From positions 1-42,634 of IMG/VR virus record IMGVR_UViG_3300044808_000022: DNA of 42,634 nucleotides; one strand, 5' to 3'. Origin of the DNA: a virus. How positions within the stretch are numbered: the stretch's first letter is position 1; each line of letters begins with the position of its first letter. The position numbers and the translations under genes were made by a program. Positions 1-7,507 of this stretch are shown piece by piece. The notes under the pieces were generated by a model. The model was not told the DNA's origin and ran no database searches. It worked only from the letters and a program-made list of their open reading frames with translations.

Positions 1-120
1 TGGGACCCCATCACGTTGATGCGCGAAGAAGCCGAAGCCTACGGGCTCCTGTACTCCCGCCTCGACCCCCAGCAGCAGCGCGTCCGCGACGAACTGCGTG
101 CCGCCGGAGTGCTGCCCTGA
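1..120 (+). CDS. Hypothetical protein, C-terminal fragment
   Basis: An open frame enters from the left edge and ends with TGA at 118-120, giving the last 39 residues of a protein. The fragment is charged (Arg, Glu, Gln rich) and looks helical; no motif identifies it. Its stop overlaps the next start as TGATG, the same coupling used through most of this window, so it belongs to the same rightward operon. Function not recognised. Confidence 0.6.
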   Translation, partial: WDPITLMREEAEAYGLLYSRLDPQQQRVRDELRAAGVLP

Positions 121-329
121 TGACACTCGACCCCACCGCCACCCGCGACCGCCGCGCCTGGCTCCCCTGCCCCAACTGCAACCACGGCGGGAACTGTGAC
201 ACCTGCGCCGCCGGCCGCACCTGCTCCAGCCACTGGCAGTTCCTCCTCGGGAACAGCGGCCACGTCCTCCACTTGCAATGCCCTGCCTGCGCTCACCTGT
301 GGGACCACGGCGCCACCACGGCCGCGTGA
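120..329 (+). CDS. Small zinc-ribbon-like protein
   Basis: Encodes 69 residues with two Cys pairs near both ends (CPNC at residues 17-20, CPAC at 54-57) plus extra Cys at 27 and 30 and several His, the pattern of a small metal-binding ribbon. The start overlaps the previous stop and the stop overlaps the next start, so it is translationally coupled on both sides. Such small Cys-rich proteins are common in the early and pre-terminase regions of actinophages, but I cannot assign a partner or activity. Confidence 0.65.
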   Translation: MTLDPTATRDRRAWLPCPNCNHGGNCDTCAAGRTCSSHWQFLLGNSGHVLHLQCPACAHLWDHGATTAA

Positions 330-463
330 TGGCCCGCCCCACCGGATCGCACGACCGGCTGCCCTGCGCGCTCCGCACCGAGATCGCGATCCTCAACGCA
401 CTGTTCAACCAGACCGCCACCGAGCTCCGGGTCCTCGCCTGGTGGCGCAACCTCGGGAGGTGA
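329..463 (+). CDS. Hypothetical protein (44 aa)
   Basis: A 44-residue product starting at the ATG that overlaps the previous stop (TGATG at 327-331); an earlier in-frame ATG at 278 lies inside the upstream gene and is less likely. The middle is a probable amphipathic helix and the C-terminus carries a Trp-Trp pair. No known family recognised. It sits in the chain of coupled small genes leading to the peptidase gene. Confidence 0.5.
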   Translation: MARPTGSHDRLPCALRTEIAILNALFNQTATELRVLAWWRNLGR

Positions 464-468
464 ACGCA

Positions 469-525
469 GTGCTCATGCTCCTGCTTGTCGTCGCCGACAT
501 CCTCACCGGCATCATCTGGATCTAG
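469..525 (+). CDS. Hydrophobic micropeptide (18 aa)
   Basis: GTG at 469 lies 8 nt after a strong Shine-Dalgarno (GGGAGG, 455-460) and opens an 18-codon frame ending in TAG at 523-525. Nearly the whole peptide is Leu, Val, Ile and Met, so it would be a single membrane-spanning segment. An alternative GTG at 460 adds three residues. The placement between coupled genes with its own ribosome binding site suggests it is translated; function unknown. Confidence 0.4.
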   Translation: MLMLLLVVADILTGIIWI

Positions 526-536
526 GGAGACGCGCC

Positions 537-1094
537 GTTACCACCGTCGTCGCACTCGCCGTCAACGGCGCCGTCCACATGGCCGCCGACACCTGCACCA
601 ACGTGTACGAGCGGCCCATCATCGGCGGCGCCCGCAAGATCCGGCGCATCCCCACCGGCACCGGCCAAGCGCTCCTCGGGTTCTGCGGATCCGGCGGCCT
701 ACCCGACAGCGTCGCCGCGCACCACCGCGTCGAAGCCGAACCCGCGGCCGGCGCCACCGAAGACGACCTGCAAGCGTGGGCATACGCCATCGCCTCAGCC
801 ATCACCGATATCGCACGCAACGGCGGCATGGTCGACGAAGACGGGCACGTCGACAGCCGAGTCCTCCTCGGCTGGAACGGCCGACTGTGGACCCTCACCC
901 ACCACATGGCGATCCCCCACCCCGACGGCATCGCAGCCCTCGGCTCCGGTGAAGGACCCGCCATCGGCGCCCTCGACATCCTCACCGAACTCGGCATGGC
1001 ACCAGCGCAGGCCGTACGTCGAGCCGTCCTCGTCGGCATCCACCGCGACCGCTACTCCGAGGGCCCAGTTCAGGTCGAAGTGTTGGGGGCGTGA
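537..1094 (+). CDS. Proteasome beta-subunit/HslV-like N-terminal-nucleophile peptidase
   Basis: The product matches the 20S beta/HslV fold: N-terminal TTVVAL strand, AAD turn, GGARKIRR loop, a GSG turn near residue 136 and a C-terminal helix plus strand. Counting the first Thr as residue 1, Asp falls at 17 and Lys at 33, the catalytic positions of this family, so it is predicted to be active, probably as a self-compartmentalised ring. The frame has no ATG or GTG upstream of Met14 (579); starting there would delete Thr1. A good Shine-Dalgarno (AGGGAGA, 524-530) stands 6 nt before 537, where the codon is GTT. I therefore place the start at 537 as a non-canonical GTT, or a base error for GTG; CTG at 516 is another option. 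It lies just ahead of the HNH and terminase genes. Fold assignment is from motifs only. Confidence 0.75.
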   Translation, partial: VTTVVALAVNGAVHMAADTCTNVYERPIIGGARKIRRIPTGTGQALLGFCGSGGLPDSVAAHHRVEAEPAAGATEDDLQAWAYAIASAITDIARNGGMVDEDGHVDSRVLLGWNGRLWTLTHHMAIPHPDGIAALGSGEGPAIGALDILTELGMAPAQAVRRAVLVGIHRDRYSEGPVQVEVLGA

Positions 1095-1345
1095 TGCCGG
1101 ACTCCACCCTCGCCGGGGTCGTCACCGCCTTCGGCACCATGTTCACCGCCGTCGCCCTGATCATCACCGCCGTGGCAGGTCTGATCCGCGCCAAGCGCGT
1201 GGAGGCCACGCTCGACGGCGTGCACAAGATCGTCAACCAGCAGCGGACCGACCTGCTCAACTACCAGCGCGCCCTCATCCGCGCGCTGCGCGGGGCAGGC
1301 ATCGACGTACCCGAAGACCAGAGCGTCGACAACACGCAAGACTGA
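1094..1345 (+). CDS. Single-pass membrane protein
   Basis: An 83-residue protein, ATG overlapping the previous stop (TGATG). Residues about 7-29 form one transmembrane helix, followed by a basic turn and a long charged helix with a coiled-coil look. Small membrane proteins of this build often lie beside the HNH/terminase genes of actinophages. Whether it is a structural, lysis-related or superinfection-type protein cannot be told from sequence. Confidence 0.7.
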   Translation: MPDSTLAGVVTAFGTMFTAVALIITAVAGLIRAKRVEATLDGVHKIVNQQRTDLLNYQRALIRALRGAGIDVPEDQSVDNTQD

Positions 1346-1346
1346 C

Positions 1347-1682
1347 ATGCCCGCATCGAAGGTGTGCAAGAAGCCAGGCTGCCCCGCACCAGCCACACAA
1401 CGCGGAGCCTGCGACACCCACGCACGCCAAGACGACCGAGCACGCGGCACACGCCAAGCCCGCGGCTACAACACCGAACACGACCAGCTACGACGCCAAT
1501 GGGCACCACGCGTAGCCACTGGCACCGTGCCATGCGCACGCTGCCACCACGTCATCGGGCACGGCCAACTATGGGACCTCGGCCACCACGACAACGACCA
1601 CACCAAACACCGCGGCCCCGAACACACCAACTGCAACCGGTCAGCCGGCGGACGAGCAGCACACGGACTACCGCCCCGGTGA
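1347..1682 (+). CDS. HNH endonuclease
   Basis: A 111-residue protein with an N-terminal CxxxxC pair, a CARCHH pair in the middle and a DLGHHDNDH ... NCN core, which is the His-Asn-His/beta-beta-alpha-metal nuclease pattern. A gene of this type directly before the terminase pair is a common arrangement in HK97-like siphoviruses; in studied phages the HNH protein acts with the large terminase during cos cutting and packaging. That role is inferred from position. Confidence 0.85.
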   Translation: MPASKVCKKPGCPAPATQRGACDTHARQDDRARGTRQARGYNTEHDQLRRQWAPRVATGTVPCARCHHVIGHGQLWDLGHHDNDHTKHRGPEHTNCNRSAGGRAAHGLPPR

Positions 1683-1841
1683 CAACACCAACACCAAGCC
1701 AGCCACCGCGCCGGCCACCACCGCGCACACCAACAGCAGCCCGTTGAACAGCAACGTCGGACCCGACGTCGACAGCGTCACCACCGCGCACACCACATAC
1801 AGCGCCGACGCCAACAGCACCACCTGAGCCCACAGCTTCAT
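1668..1841 (-). CDS. Small two-helix membrane protein on the opposite strand
   Basis: Read leftward, the ATG at 1841 opens 57 codons that form two clean hydrophobic helices and whose third positions are almost all G or C, as in the real genes here. The forward frames over the same stretch are Pro/Thr/Arg rich and implausible. An in-frame GTG at 1898 would add 19 residues. No convincing ribosome binding site is visible. If real, it is the only leftward gene in the late half and could be a lysogenic or superinfection function. Confidence 0.45.
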   Translation of the reverse strand: MKLWAQVVLLASALYVVCAVVTLSTSGPTLLFNGLLLVCAVVAGAVAGLVLVLSPGR

Positions 1842-2044
1842 GCCGACGCACGGTACGCCGTGAGAACGGCACACCGCAGCCCGATACACGACACCCACGG
1901 CGGTGACCCCAACCGGGACGAAACGGACAGAGCGGACGTGCCCGAAAGGGTGGGGGATGACCCCTAATGTCCGATTTGTACGGGACCGTCGGGGAGGTGC
2001 CTCGCAGTCCAGACAGCTGAAAGGTCCAGAGGGGGTGACCCAGA
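1842..2044. other. Intergenic region before the terminase genes
   Basis: About 200 bases without a convincing forward gene. They precede the first packaging gene and carry GGGGGTGA at 2032-2039 as the ribosome binding site of the small terminase. A cos site or late promoter would be expected near here in a phage of this design, but I see no clear hexamers or cohesive-end signature. Confidence 0.4.
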
Positions 2045-2479
2045 GTGACGGTTGAGACGCCGGATGGCCTGGGTGACCGGGGCCGGAAGCTGTGGGCTGA
2101 CATCACCGAGCTGCACGAACTGGACCCGGTTCAGGCTGTGACGTTGGTGGAGGCGTGCCGTACGGCGGACCGGCTGGAGCAGTTGGACCAGATCATTGCC
2201 GGCAAGGGTGTTCTCCGGCTGCTGCATTTTCGGCACATGGTGGAGCGGGACTCGGATGATGAGCGTCATCTGGTGATGACGGTGGATGGTGTGCTGTCGG
2301 AGGTGCGGCAGCAGCAGACGGTGTTGAAGCAGCTGTTGGCGGCTCTGCGTCTGCCGGATGGTGTGTCGGGGAAGCGTCCGCAGCAGCGTGGCGGCGCCCG
2401 TGGGGCGTATACGCCGGGTGGGAAGGCCGGGTCTGTGTCGTCTCTGGATCGGGCGCGCGCGGCGAAGTCCGGGGCATAG
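2045..2479 (+). CDS. terS: Terminase small subunit
   Basis: A 144-residue, helix-rich protein that begins with a GLGDRGRKLW segment typical of small terminases of actinophages, followed by a region rich in aspartate, leucine and glutamine and a basic, Gly-rich tail. It recognises phage DNA and feeds it to the large subunit. The GTG start is chosen because it follows GGGGGTGA at good distance. The immediate neighbours (HNH before, large terminase after, 3 nt gap) support the call. Confidence 0.8.
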   Translation: MTVETPDGLGDRGRKLWADITELHELDPVQAVTLVEACRTADRLEQLDQIIAGKGVLRLLHFRHMVERDSDDERHLVMTVDGVLSEVRQQQTVLKQLLAALRLPDGVSGKRPQQRGGARGAYTPGGKAGSVSSLDRARAAKSGA

Positions 2480-2482
2480 TCG

Positions 2483-4075
2483 GTGGCCTGGTCTGGCCCG
2501 CTGTTCGAGGGGCACGTCTGCTCGATCGGGTATGAGGTGCTGGACTGGATCCACGCCTTCGAGTGCCACGGTCCGGGCGATGTGCAGGGCGAGCCACTGG
2601 ACTACGACGATGAGATGCGGGACTTCGTTATCGAGGTGTACCGCATCGACCCGGTGACGGGCCGGCGCCTGTACGACGAAGGCGTGCTGTCGCGGGCCAA
2701 GGGTCGCGCGAAGTCTGAGACCGCGGGCCACATGGGGATCGCTGAGGCGTTCGCGCCGGTGCGGTTCGATGGCTGGGATGCGAACGGGCAGCCGGTCGGG
2801 CGGCCGGTGAAGTCGCCGCTGCTGAAGTGCCTGGCTACCGAGGAGTCGCAGGCGGGTAACACGTTCGAGAACATCGCGTTCATCGCCGGCCAGTGGGGTC
2901 CGGACGTGTTTCCCGAGGTGTACGGCGGTGTGTCGGGGATCCGGCAGTACCAGTCGGCGACTGCGTTGTACCTGCCGCAGGGCGGGGAGATTCGGGCGTG
3001 CACGGCGGGGTCGGCGTCGAAGGATGGCGGGAAAGAGACCTGGGTGTGCGCGGATGAGACGCACCTGTATGTGCTGCGTGAGCTGAAGGCGATGTACGGG
3101 ACGGTTCGCCGGAACCTGGGGAAGCGGAAGCTCGCGGAACCATGGCTGCTGCAGACGACGACGGCGTACCGCCCGGGTGAGCAGTCGATCGCCGAGGAGA
3201 CGTTGACGGCGTGGCGGAAGGGTGAGCTGTCCAAGTCGGTCCTGGTGGATCACCGGGAGGCGAAGGGCCGCATCGATCTGGACGACGAGGCGCACACGCT
3301 GCTGCAGTTGCGGCAGGTGTACGGCGCCGCGTCGGCGTGGATGGATCTGGACCGGATCTACCGGGAGATGCGGGATCCGCGGTCGTGCCCGGATGAGGCG
3401 ACGGCGGCCCGGTACTTCCTGAACCGGCCGATGTCGACGGCGGATGCGTGGATCGCGAAGGATGTGCACGAGCGGCAGACCCGGCATGGCGACGTTGTGG
3501 CGCCCGGTGAGGCCCTCACGGTCGGATTCGACGGGTCCCTGAACGATGACACCACGGTGCTCCGCGGCAGCCGCATGTCGGACGGGTTCTTGTTCCGGCT
3601 GGGTGCGTGGCCGAAGCCGGCCGGCGCGGCGGGAATCGGCTGGGAGGTGCCTCGCAGGGACGTGCTGGCGACAATCCGTGAGGTGTTCGGCCGGTACGAC
3701 GTGGTGCGCGGCTACTTCGATCCGCACGAGTGGCGGTCGGACATCGACGACCTCGCAGACGAGTTCGGCGAGGAACGGGTGTTCAAGTGGGAGACCCGCC
3801 GGGATGTGCAGATGGCGGCGGCGCTGGACCGGTTGCACACCGGTTTGGTGACGGGCGAGGTGTGGCACGACGGCGATCCGTTGGCGGCTGAGCACTACGG
3901 CAACGTGTACGTCCGGATGAAGGGTCCGCATCGGTTGGTCCGCAAAGAGCATCCGCAGTCGGCCCGCAAGATCGACACCGTGGTGGGCGACGCTCTCGCG
4001 CTCGAAGCGCGGGCAGATGCCCTGGCTGCCGGGTGGGGCAAGGAAACCGACCGTCGTGTGATCGTCTTCAGATAG
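2483..4075 (+). CDS. terL: Terminase large subunit
   Basis: A 530-residue packaging motor: N-terminal ATPase with a deviant Walker A loop (SRAKGRAKS, residues 70-78) and a C-terminal RNase-H-like nuclease beginning with a GFDGS strand (Asp350), with acidic residues at the end (VGDALALE). Length is normal for HK97-type terminases. It pumps DNA into the prohead and cuts it. The GTG start follows the small-subunit stop by 3 nt, and the portal gene follows after 9 nt. Confidence 0.93.
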   Translation: MAWSGPLFEGHVCSIGYEVLDWIHAFECHGPGDVQGEPLDYDDEMRDFVIEVYRIDPVTGRRLYDEGVLSRAKGRAKSETAGHMGIAEAFAPVRFDGWDANGQPVGRPVKSPLLKCLATEESQAGNTFENIAFIAGQWGPDVFPEVYGGVSGIRQYQSATALYLPQGGEIRACTAGSASKDGGKETWVCADETHLYVLRELKAMYGTVRRNLGKRKLAEPWLLQTTTAYRPGEQSIAEETLTAWRKGELSKSVLVDHREAKGRIDLDDEAHTLLQLRQVYGAASAWMDLDRIYREMRDPRSCPDEATAARYFLNRPMSTADAWIAKDVHERQTRHGDVVAPGEALTVGFDGSLNDDTTVLRGSRMSDGFLFRLGAWPKPAGAAGIGWEVPRRDVLATIREVFGRYDVVRGYFDPHEWRSDIDDLADEFGEERVFKWETRRDVQMAAALDRLHTGLVTGEVWHDGDPLAAEHYGNVYVRMKGPHRLVRKEHPQSARKIDTVVGDALALEARADALAAGWGKETDRRVIVFR

Positions 4076-4084
4076 GGGGACCTG

Positions 4085-5539
4085 GTGGCCCTGTCTGAGG
4101 AGGAGCTCGACACGTTCCGCCGGCTGGAGACGCGACTCGGGCAGGCCCGGAAGGACCACCTCGATGCCCGCCGCCGCCCGGTGTACGGGCTGGAAACGCT
4201 GGACTCGTACTACGAGGGTCTGCAGCGGGTTCAGCAGCTGGGGATGGCGGTGCCGCCGGAGCTGGAGCAGTTCCTGGTGATCGCGAACTGGTGCCGGACG
4301 TGTCCGGATGCGATTGAGGAGCGGATCGACCTGGAGGGGTTCCGGCTGCCGGGCAGGGAAGAGGCCGACAAGGATCTGTGGCGGATCTGGCAGGAGAACG
4401 AGCTGGACGAGGAGTCTCAGCTCGCGCACCTGGATGCGCTGGTGTTCGGCCGGTCGTACATCTGCGTGGGGTCGGGCGGCAAGGGCCCGGAGTCGGGCGT
4501 GGACGAGGTGGATCGGGATCCGGCGACGCCGTTGGTGACGGTGGAGTCGCCGTTCGAGATGTTCCACGAGTTGGACCCGCGGACCCGCCGGGTGAAGGCC
4601 GCGGTGAAGGTGTACGGGAGTGGCTCGGACAAGCGCGGGACGCTGTACCTGCCGAACGCGACGGTTTGGCTGCGTTGGGGTTCCGGTGAGGCCGGGCGCC
4701 GAGGCTGGGTCGAGGAGGACCGGGACGATCACAACCTGGGGCTTCCTCCGGTCGCTGTGCTGACGAACCGGCCGCGGGTCGCGGACCGGTACGGGGTGTC
4801 TGAGCTCGTGGATGTGATTCCGCTGGCGGATGCGGCGGCGCGGGCGTTGACGAACGCGCAGATCGCGACGGAGGCGTTGGCGGTCCCGCAGCGGTATGTG
4901 CTGGGTGCGACGAAAGCCGACTTCGAGGACCCGGACGGGAATCAGATCCCGGCGTGGGAAGCCCGTATGGGCGCCATCTGGGCACTGATGAACGAGAACG
5001 CGAAGGTCGGGCAGTTTACTGCCGCGGACCTGGCGAACTTCAAGACGATCGTGGATCACTACGCGACTCTGGTGGCGGGGTTGAAGGGTCTTCCGGTCCG
5101 GTATTTCGGGCAGAACACGGCGAACCCGCCGTCGGCGGAGGGGATCCGGGCTGATGAGGCGCGGATCATCAAGACCGCGGAGCGGCGGCACCGTGCGTGG
5201 GGTGGTTCGTGGGAGCTGACGCAGCGGATCGTCCGCCGGTTCATCGACGGTGACTGGGATCCGAGGTTGAAGTCGTTGGAGACGATGTGGCGTGACCCGG
5301 CGACTCCGACGAAGGCTCAGGCTGCGGACTTTGCGGTGAAGTTGACGCAGGGCGACCGTCCGATTCTGCCGATCGTGGCTGCTCAGGAGGAGCTCGGGTA
5401 TGGGCCGATCAAGCGGCAGAAGCTCGCTGATCAGTTCGCCGCGCAGCAGGCTGACCCGCTGATCCAGGGTCTCCTCGCGAAGGTGACGCCGCCGACGCCC
5501 GCGCCGGCCCCGGTTGTTCCGGTTCCGCCTGCTGCCTGA
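4085..5539 (+). CDS. Portal protein (SPP1 gp6-like)
   Basis: A 484-residue protein with the portal signatures: the YYEGLQ segment near the N-terminus, LVFGRSYICVG in the wing region, and a long C-terminal helical part ending in a Pro/Ala-rich tail. Twelve copies would form the ring at the capsid vertex through which DNA passes. The GTG start and the position between large terminase and MuF-like protein are standard. The stop overlaps the next start (TGATGG). Confidence 0.93.
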   Translation: MALSEEELDTFRRLETRLGQARKDHLDARRRPVYGLETLDSYYEGLQRVQQLGMAVPPELEQFLVIANWCRTCPDAIEERIDLEGFRLPGREEADKDLWRIWQENELDEESQLAHLDALVFGRSYICVGSGGKGPESGVDEVDRDPATPLVTVESPFEMFHELDPRTRRVKAAVKVYGSGSDKRGTLYLPNATVWLRWGSGEAGRRGWVEEDRDDHNLGLPPVAVLTNRPRVADRYGVSELVDVIPLADAAARALTNAQIATEALAVPQRYVLGATKADFEDPDGNQIPAWEARMGAIWALMNENAKVGQFTAADLANFKTIVDHYATLVAGLKGLPVRYFGQNTANPPSAEGIRADEARIIKTAERRHRAWGGSWELTQRIVRRFIDGDWDPRLKSLETMWRDPATPTKAQAADFAVKLTQGDRPILPIVAAQEELGYGPIKRQKLADQFAAQQADPLIQGLLAKVTPPTPAPAPVVPVPPAA

Positions 5540-6426
5540 TGGACACTGCCGCGGTTCGGGTGGTGGCCCGTTCGCACTACTTGTCGCAGCAGGCTTTGGC
5601 GGAGTTGGCGCGGCGGCGGGCTGCGGAGTTGTGGCGGTCGTTGGATGCGGCGGATCTGTCGGGGTCGTGGCGTTCGGGTGTGGGTCCGGCGGTGACGCGG
5701 GTGGTGGCGGCGTCGCAGTTCGTGGCGGCGTCGCAGGCGGATCGGTACACGGATGCTGTGCTCGATGCGCAGGGCGCGTCGGGTCCGGCTGACGGGTCGG
5801 TGTCGCCGGGCATATTCGCGGGTGTCGCGTCGGATGGGCGCCCGTTGGAGTCGCTGCTGTATGGCGCGGTGGTGGACACGAAGGACGCGATAGGCGGTGG
5901 GATGCCGGTCCGGGATGCGTTGCGCCGCGGCGCGGGGACGTTGTTGATGTACGTGGGTACGCAGGTGCAGGACGCGGGGCGGGTCGCGGATGGGGTGGCG
6001 GCGTTCGCGCGGCCTCACGTGACTGGCTACTACCGGGTGCTGACGCCGCCTTCGTGTTCCCGTTGCGCGATCTTGGCGGGTCGTCACTACAGGACGAACG
6101 CCGGGTTCCTTCGGCATCCGCGCTGCGACTGCCGGCATGCGCCGGTCGCGGAGGCGGACGACTCGCTGAGGTATGACCCGATGAAGGCTTTCCGTGCCGG
6201 GCAGATCACGGACCTGTCGCGGGCGGAGACGCGGGCGCTGCTGGACGGCGCGGACATGTCGCGGGTGGTGAACGCGCGCCGCGGGATGAGTTCCGCAGGT
6301 GGTCTTACGACGAGCGAGGCGGCGGTCCGTGGTCGCGTGCGACTCACGCCGGAGGGGCTGTACGAGCTCTATCCGGACCGGGGCCAGGCCATCGAGCAGC
6401 TCCGCCGTCACGGCTACCTGCTGTAG
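5539..6426 (+). CDS. MuF-like minor capsid/head morphogenesis protein
   Basis: A 295-residue protein. Its signature is a Cys/His cluster: SCSRC at residues 173-176 followed by HPRCDCRH about 15 residues later, as in Mu F-like proteins of actinophages. The first half is helical and Ala/Arg rich. MuF proteins sit inside the head near the portal and some are carried into the cell; here there is no obvious toxin domain. The gene overlaps the portal stop by one base. Confidence 0.8.
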   Translation: MDTAAVRVVARSHYLSQQALAELARRRAAELWRSLDAADLSGSWRSGVGPAVTRVVAASQFVAASQADRYTDAVLDAQGASGPADGSVSPGIFAGVASDGRPLESLLYGAVVDTKDAIGGGMPVRDALRRGAGTLLMYVGTQVQDAGRVADGVAAFARPHVTGYYRVLTPPSCSRCAILAGRHYRTNAGFLRHPRCDCRHAPVAEADDSLRYDPMKAFRAGQITDLSRAETRALLDGADMSRVVNARRGMSSAGGLTTSEAAVRGRVRLTPEGLYELYPDRGQAIEQLRRHGYLL

Positions 6427-6483
6427 CCCCCACATTCCACCGGCGCCGCAACGGGGCCGGACTTCCCGAAACGGGAGACCAGC

Positions 6484-6996
6484 ATGACCCAGCCCGACCC
6501 GAACACCCCTGCCCAGCCGACCGATCCGCCGAAGCCCACGGAGCCTCCGACGCCCGAAACGGGCGAGAGGGACTGGGCTGCCGAGGCGGAGAAGTGGAAG
6601 GCGCAGTCCCGGAAGAACGAGCAGCAGGCGAAGGCGAACGCCGACGCGGCGAAGCGTCTCGCTGAGATCGAAGAGGCGCAGAAGACCGCGGAGCAGAAGG
6701 CAGCGGAGCGTCTGGCGGCCGCTGAGCAGCGGGCCTCCGAAATGGAGGCCCGGGCGTTGCGGGCGGAGGTTGTCGCCGAGAAGGCGGTGCCCGCGAACCT
6801 CGCGAAGTTCGTCACCGGCAGCACCCGTGAGGAGCTCGAGGCCGCGGCGGACGAGCTGCTGGCGGCTGTCCCGGCGGCGAGGACCGGCCCGAGGCCGGAT
6901 CCGTCGCAGGGGCCGCGCGGTTCCGAGCCCGTGAAGGGCGAAGCCGGTCGGGCTGAGGCGGAGCGCCGGTTCGGTAAGGCCAAGCAAACGCAGTAA
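6484..6996 (+). CDS. Scaffolding protein
   Basis: A 170-residue protein with a Pro/Thr-rich start, a long Glu/Ala/Lys coiled coil (about residues 35-100) and a Pro/Gly/Arg tail. This composition and the position immediately before decoration and capsid genes are those of internal scaffolds that guide shell assembly and then leave. No protease domain is fused to it. A GGGAGA ribosome site precedes the ATG. Confidence 0.85.
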   Translation: MTQPDPNTPAQPTDPPKPTEPPTPETGERDWAAEAEKWKAQSRKNEQQAKANADAAKRLAEIEEAQKTAEQKAAERLAAAEQRASEMEARALRAEVVAEKAVPANLAKFVTGSTREELEAAADELLAAVPAARTGPRPDPSQGPRGSEPVKGEAGRAEAERRFGKAKQTQ

Positions 6997-7046
6997 CGAG
7001 TGCGGCTCGGGATGTCCGGTCCGCTTGACACTCAGGAAGGAACGGC

Positions 7047-7481
7047 ATGACCGACATCACCGTGTCGACCACTTCGTTCCAGGTCGAGAAGCGGTCGTGG
7101 CTGATCCCTCAGCCCGGCGGCATCGGGGCTGGCTTCACGCAGTCCATCGTCCTGGACGTGAGCATGTTCACGAGCGGCACGCACTACCCGAACGGGTACT
7201 TCCTGTCGGGGCTGAACCTGGCCCGGATCACGGGCACTGGTCAGGGCGGTGTCATCGGCCTGTACGGGCCGTACGACGACGCTGCGACCGACGGGCGGCA
7301 GACGCTGGCCGGGCACCTGTTCTCGGCGACGAAGGTCCCGAATCTCGCGGACACCACCAAGGACGTCGGTGCGGCACTTCTGTCCGCATTCGCCGTGGTC
7401 AAGCTGTCGAAGCTCCCGATCGCGCTCGACGCGAACGGGCAGGTCGACGGTAAGGCCAACTTCATCTACTACATCGCCTGA
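7047..7481 (+). CDS. Head decoration protein
   Basis: A 144-residue protein rich in Gly, Thr and short strands, matching the lambda gpD-like decoration family (HDPD type) in length, position and the central LYGPYDDAATDGRQT stretch. It would bind the outside of the expanded capsid as trimers. AGGAAGGAA at 7034-7042 is its ribosome binding site; the major capsid gene follows after 26 nt. Confidence 0.85.
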   Translation: MTDITVSTTSFQVEKRSWLIPQPGGIGAGFTQSIVLDVSMFTSGTHYPNGYFLSGLNLARITGTGQGGVIGLYGPYDDAATDGRQTLAGHLFSATKVPNLADTTKDVGAALLSAFAVVKLSKLPIALDANGQVDGKANFIYYIA

Positions 7482-7507
7482 CCGGCGAAGACACCTAGGA
7501 GACACAC

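Noticed and set aside
1964-5191. A 1075-codon leftward open frame opposite the terminase and portal genes
   Set aside because: It is the mirror of well-recognised rightward genes; high G+C leaves reverse frames open, and its Arg/His/Pro/Leu-rich content is typical of a shadow.
5431-6987. A 518-codon leftward open frame opposite the MuF and scaffold genes
   Set aside because: Shadow frame; the forward genes are recognised and coupled.
7026-7046. TTGACA before the decoration protein gene as a capsid promoter
   Set aside because: It is only about 20 nt from the ATG, leaving no room for a -10 box and leader, and the ribosome site occupies the gap.
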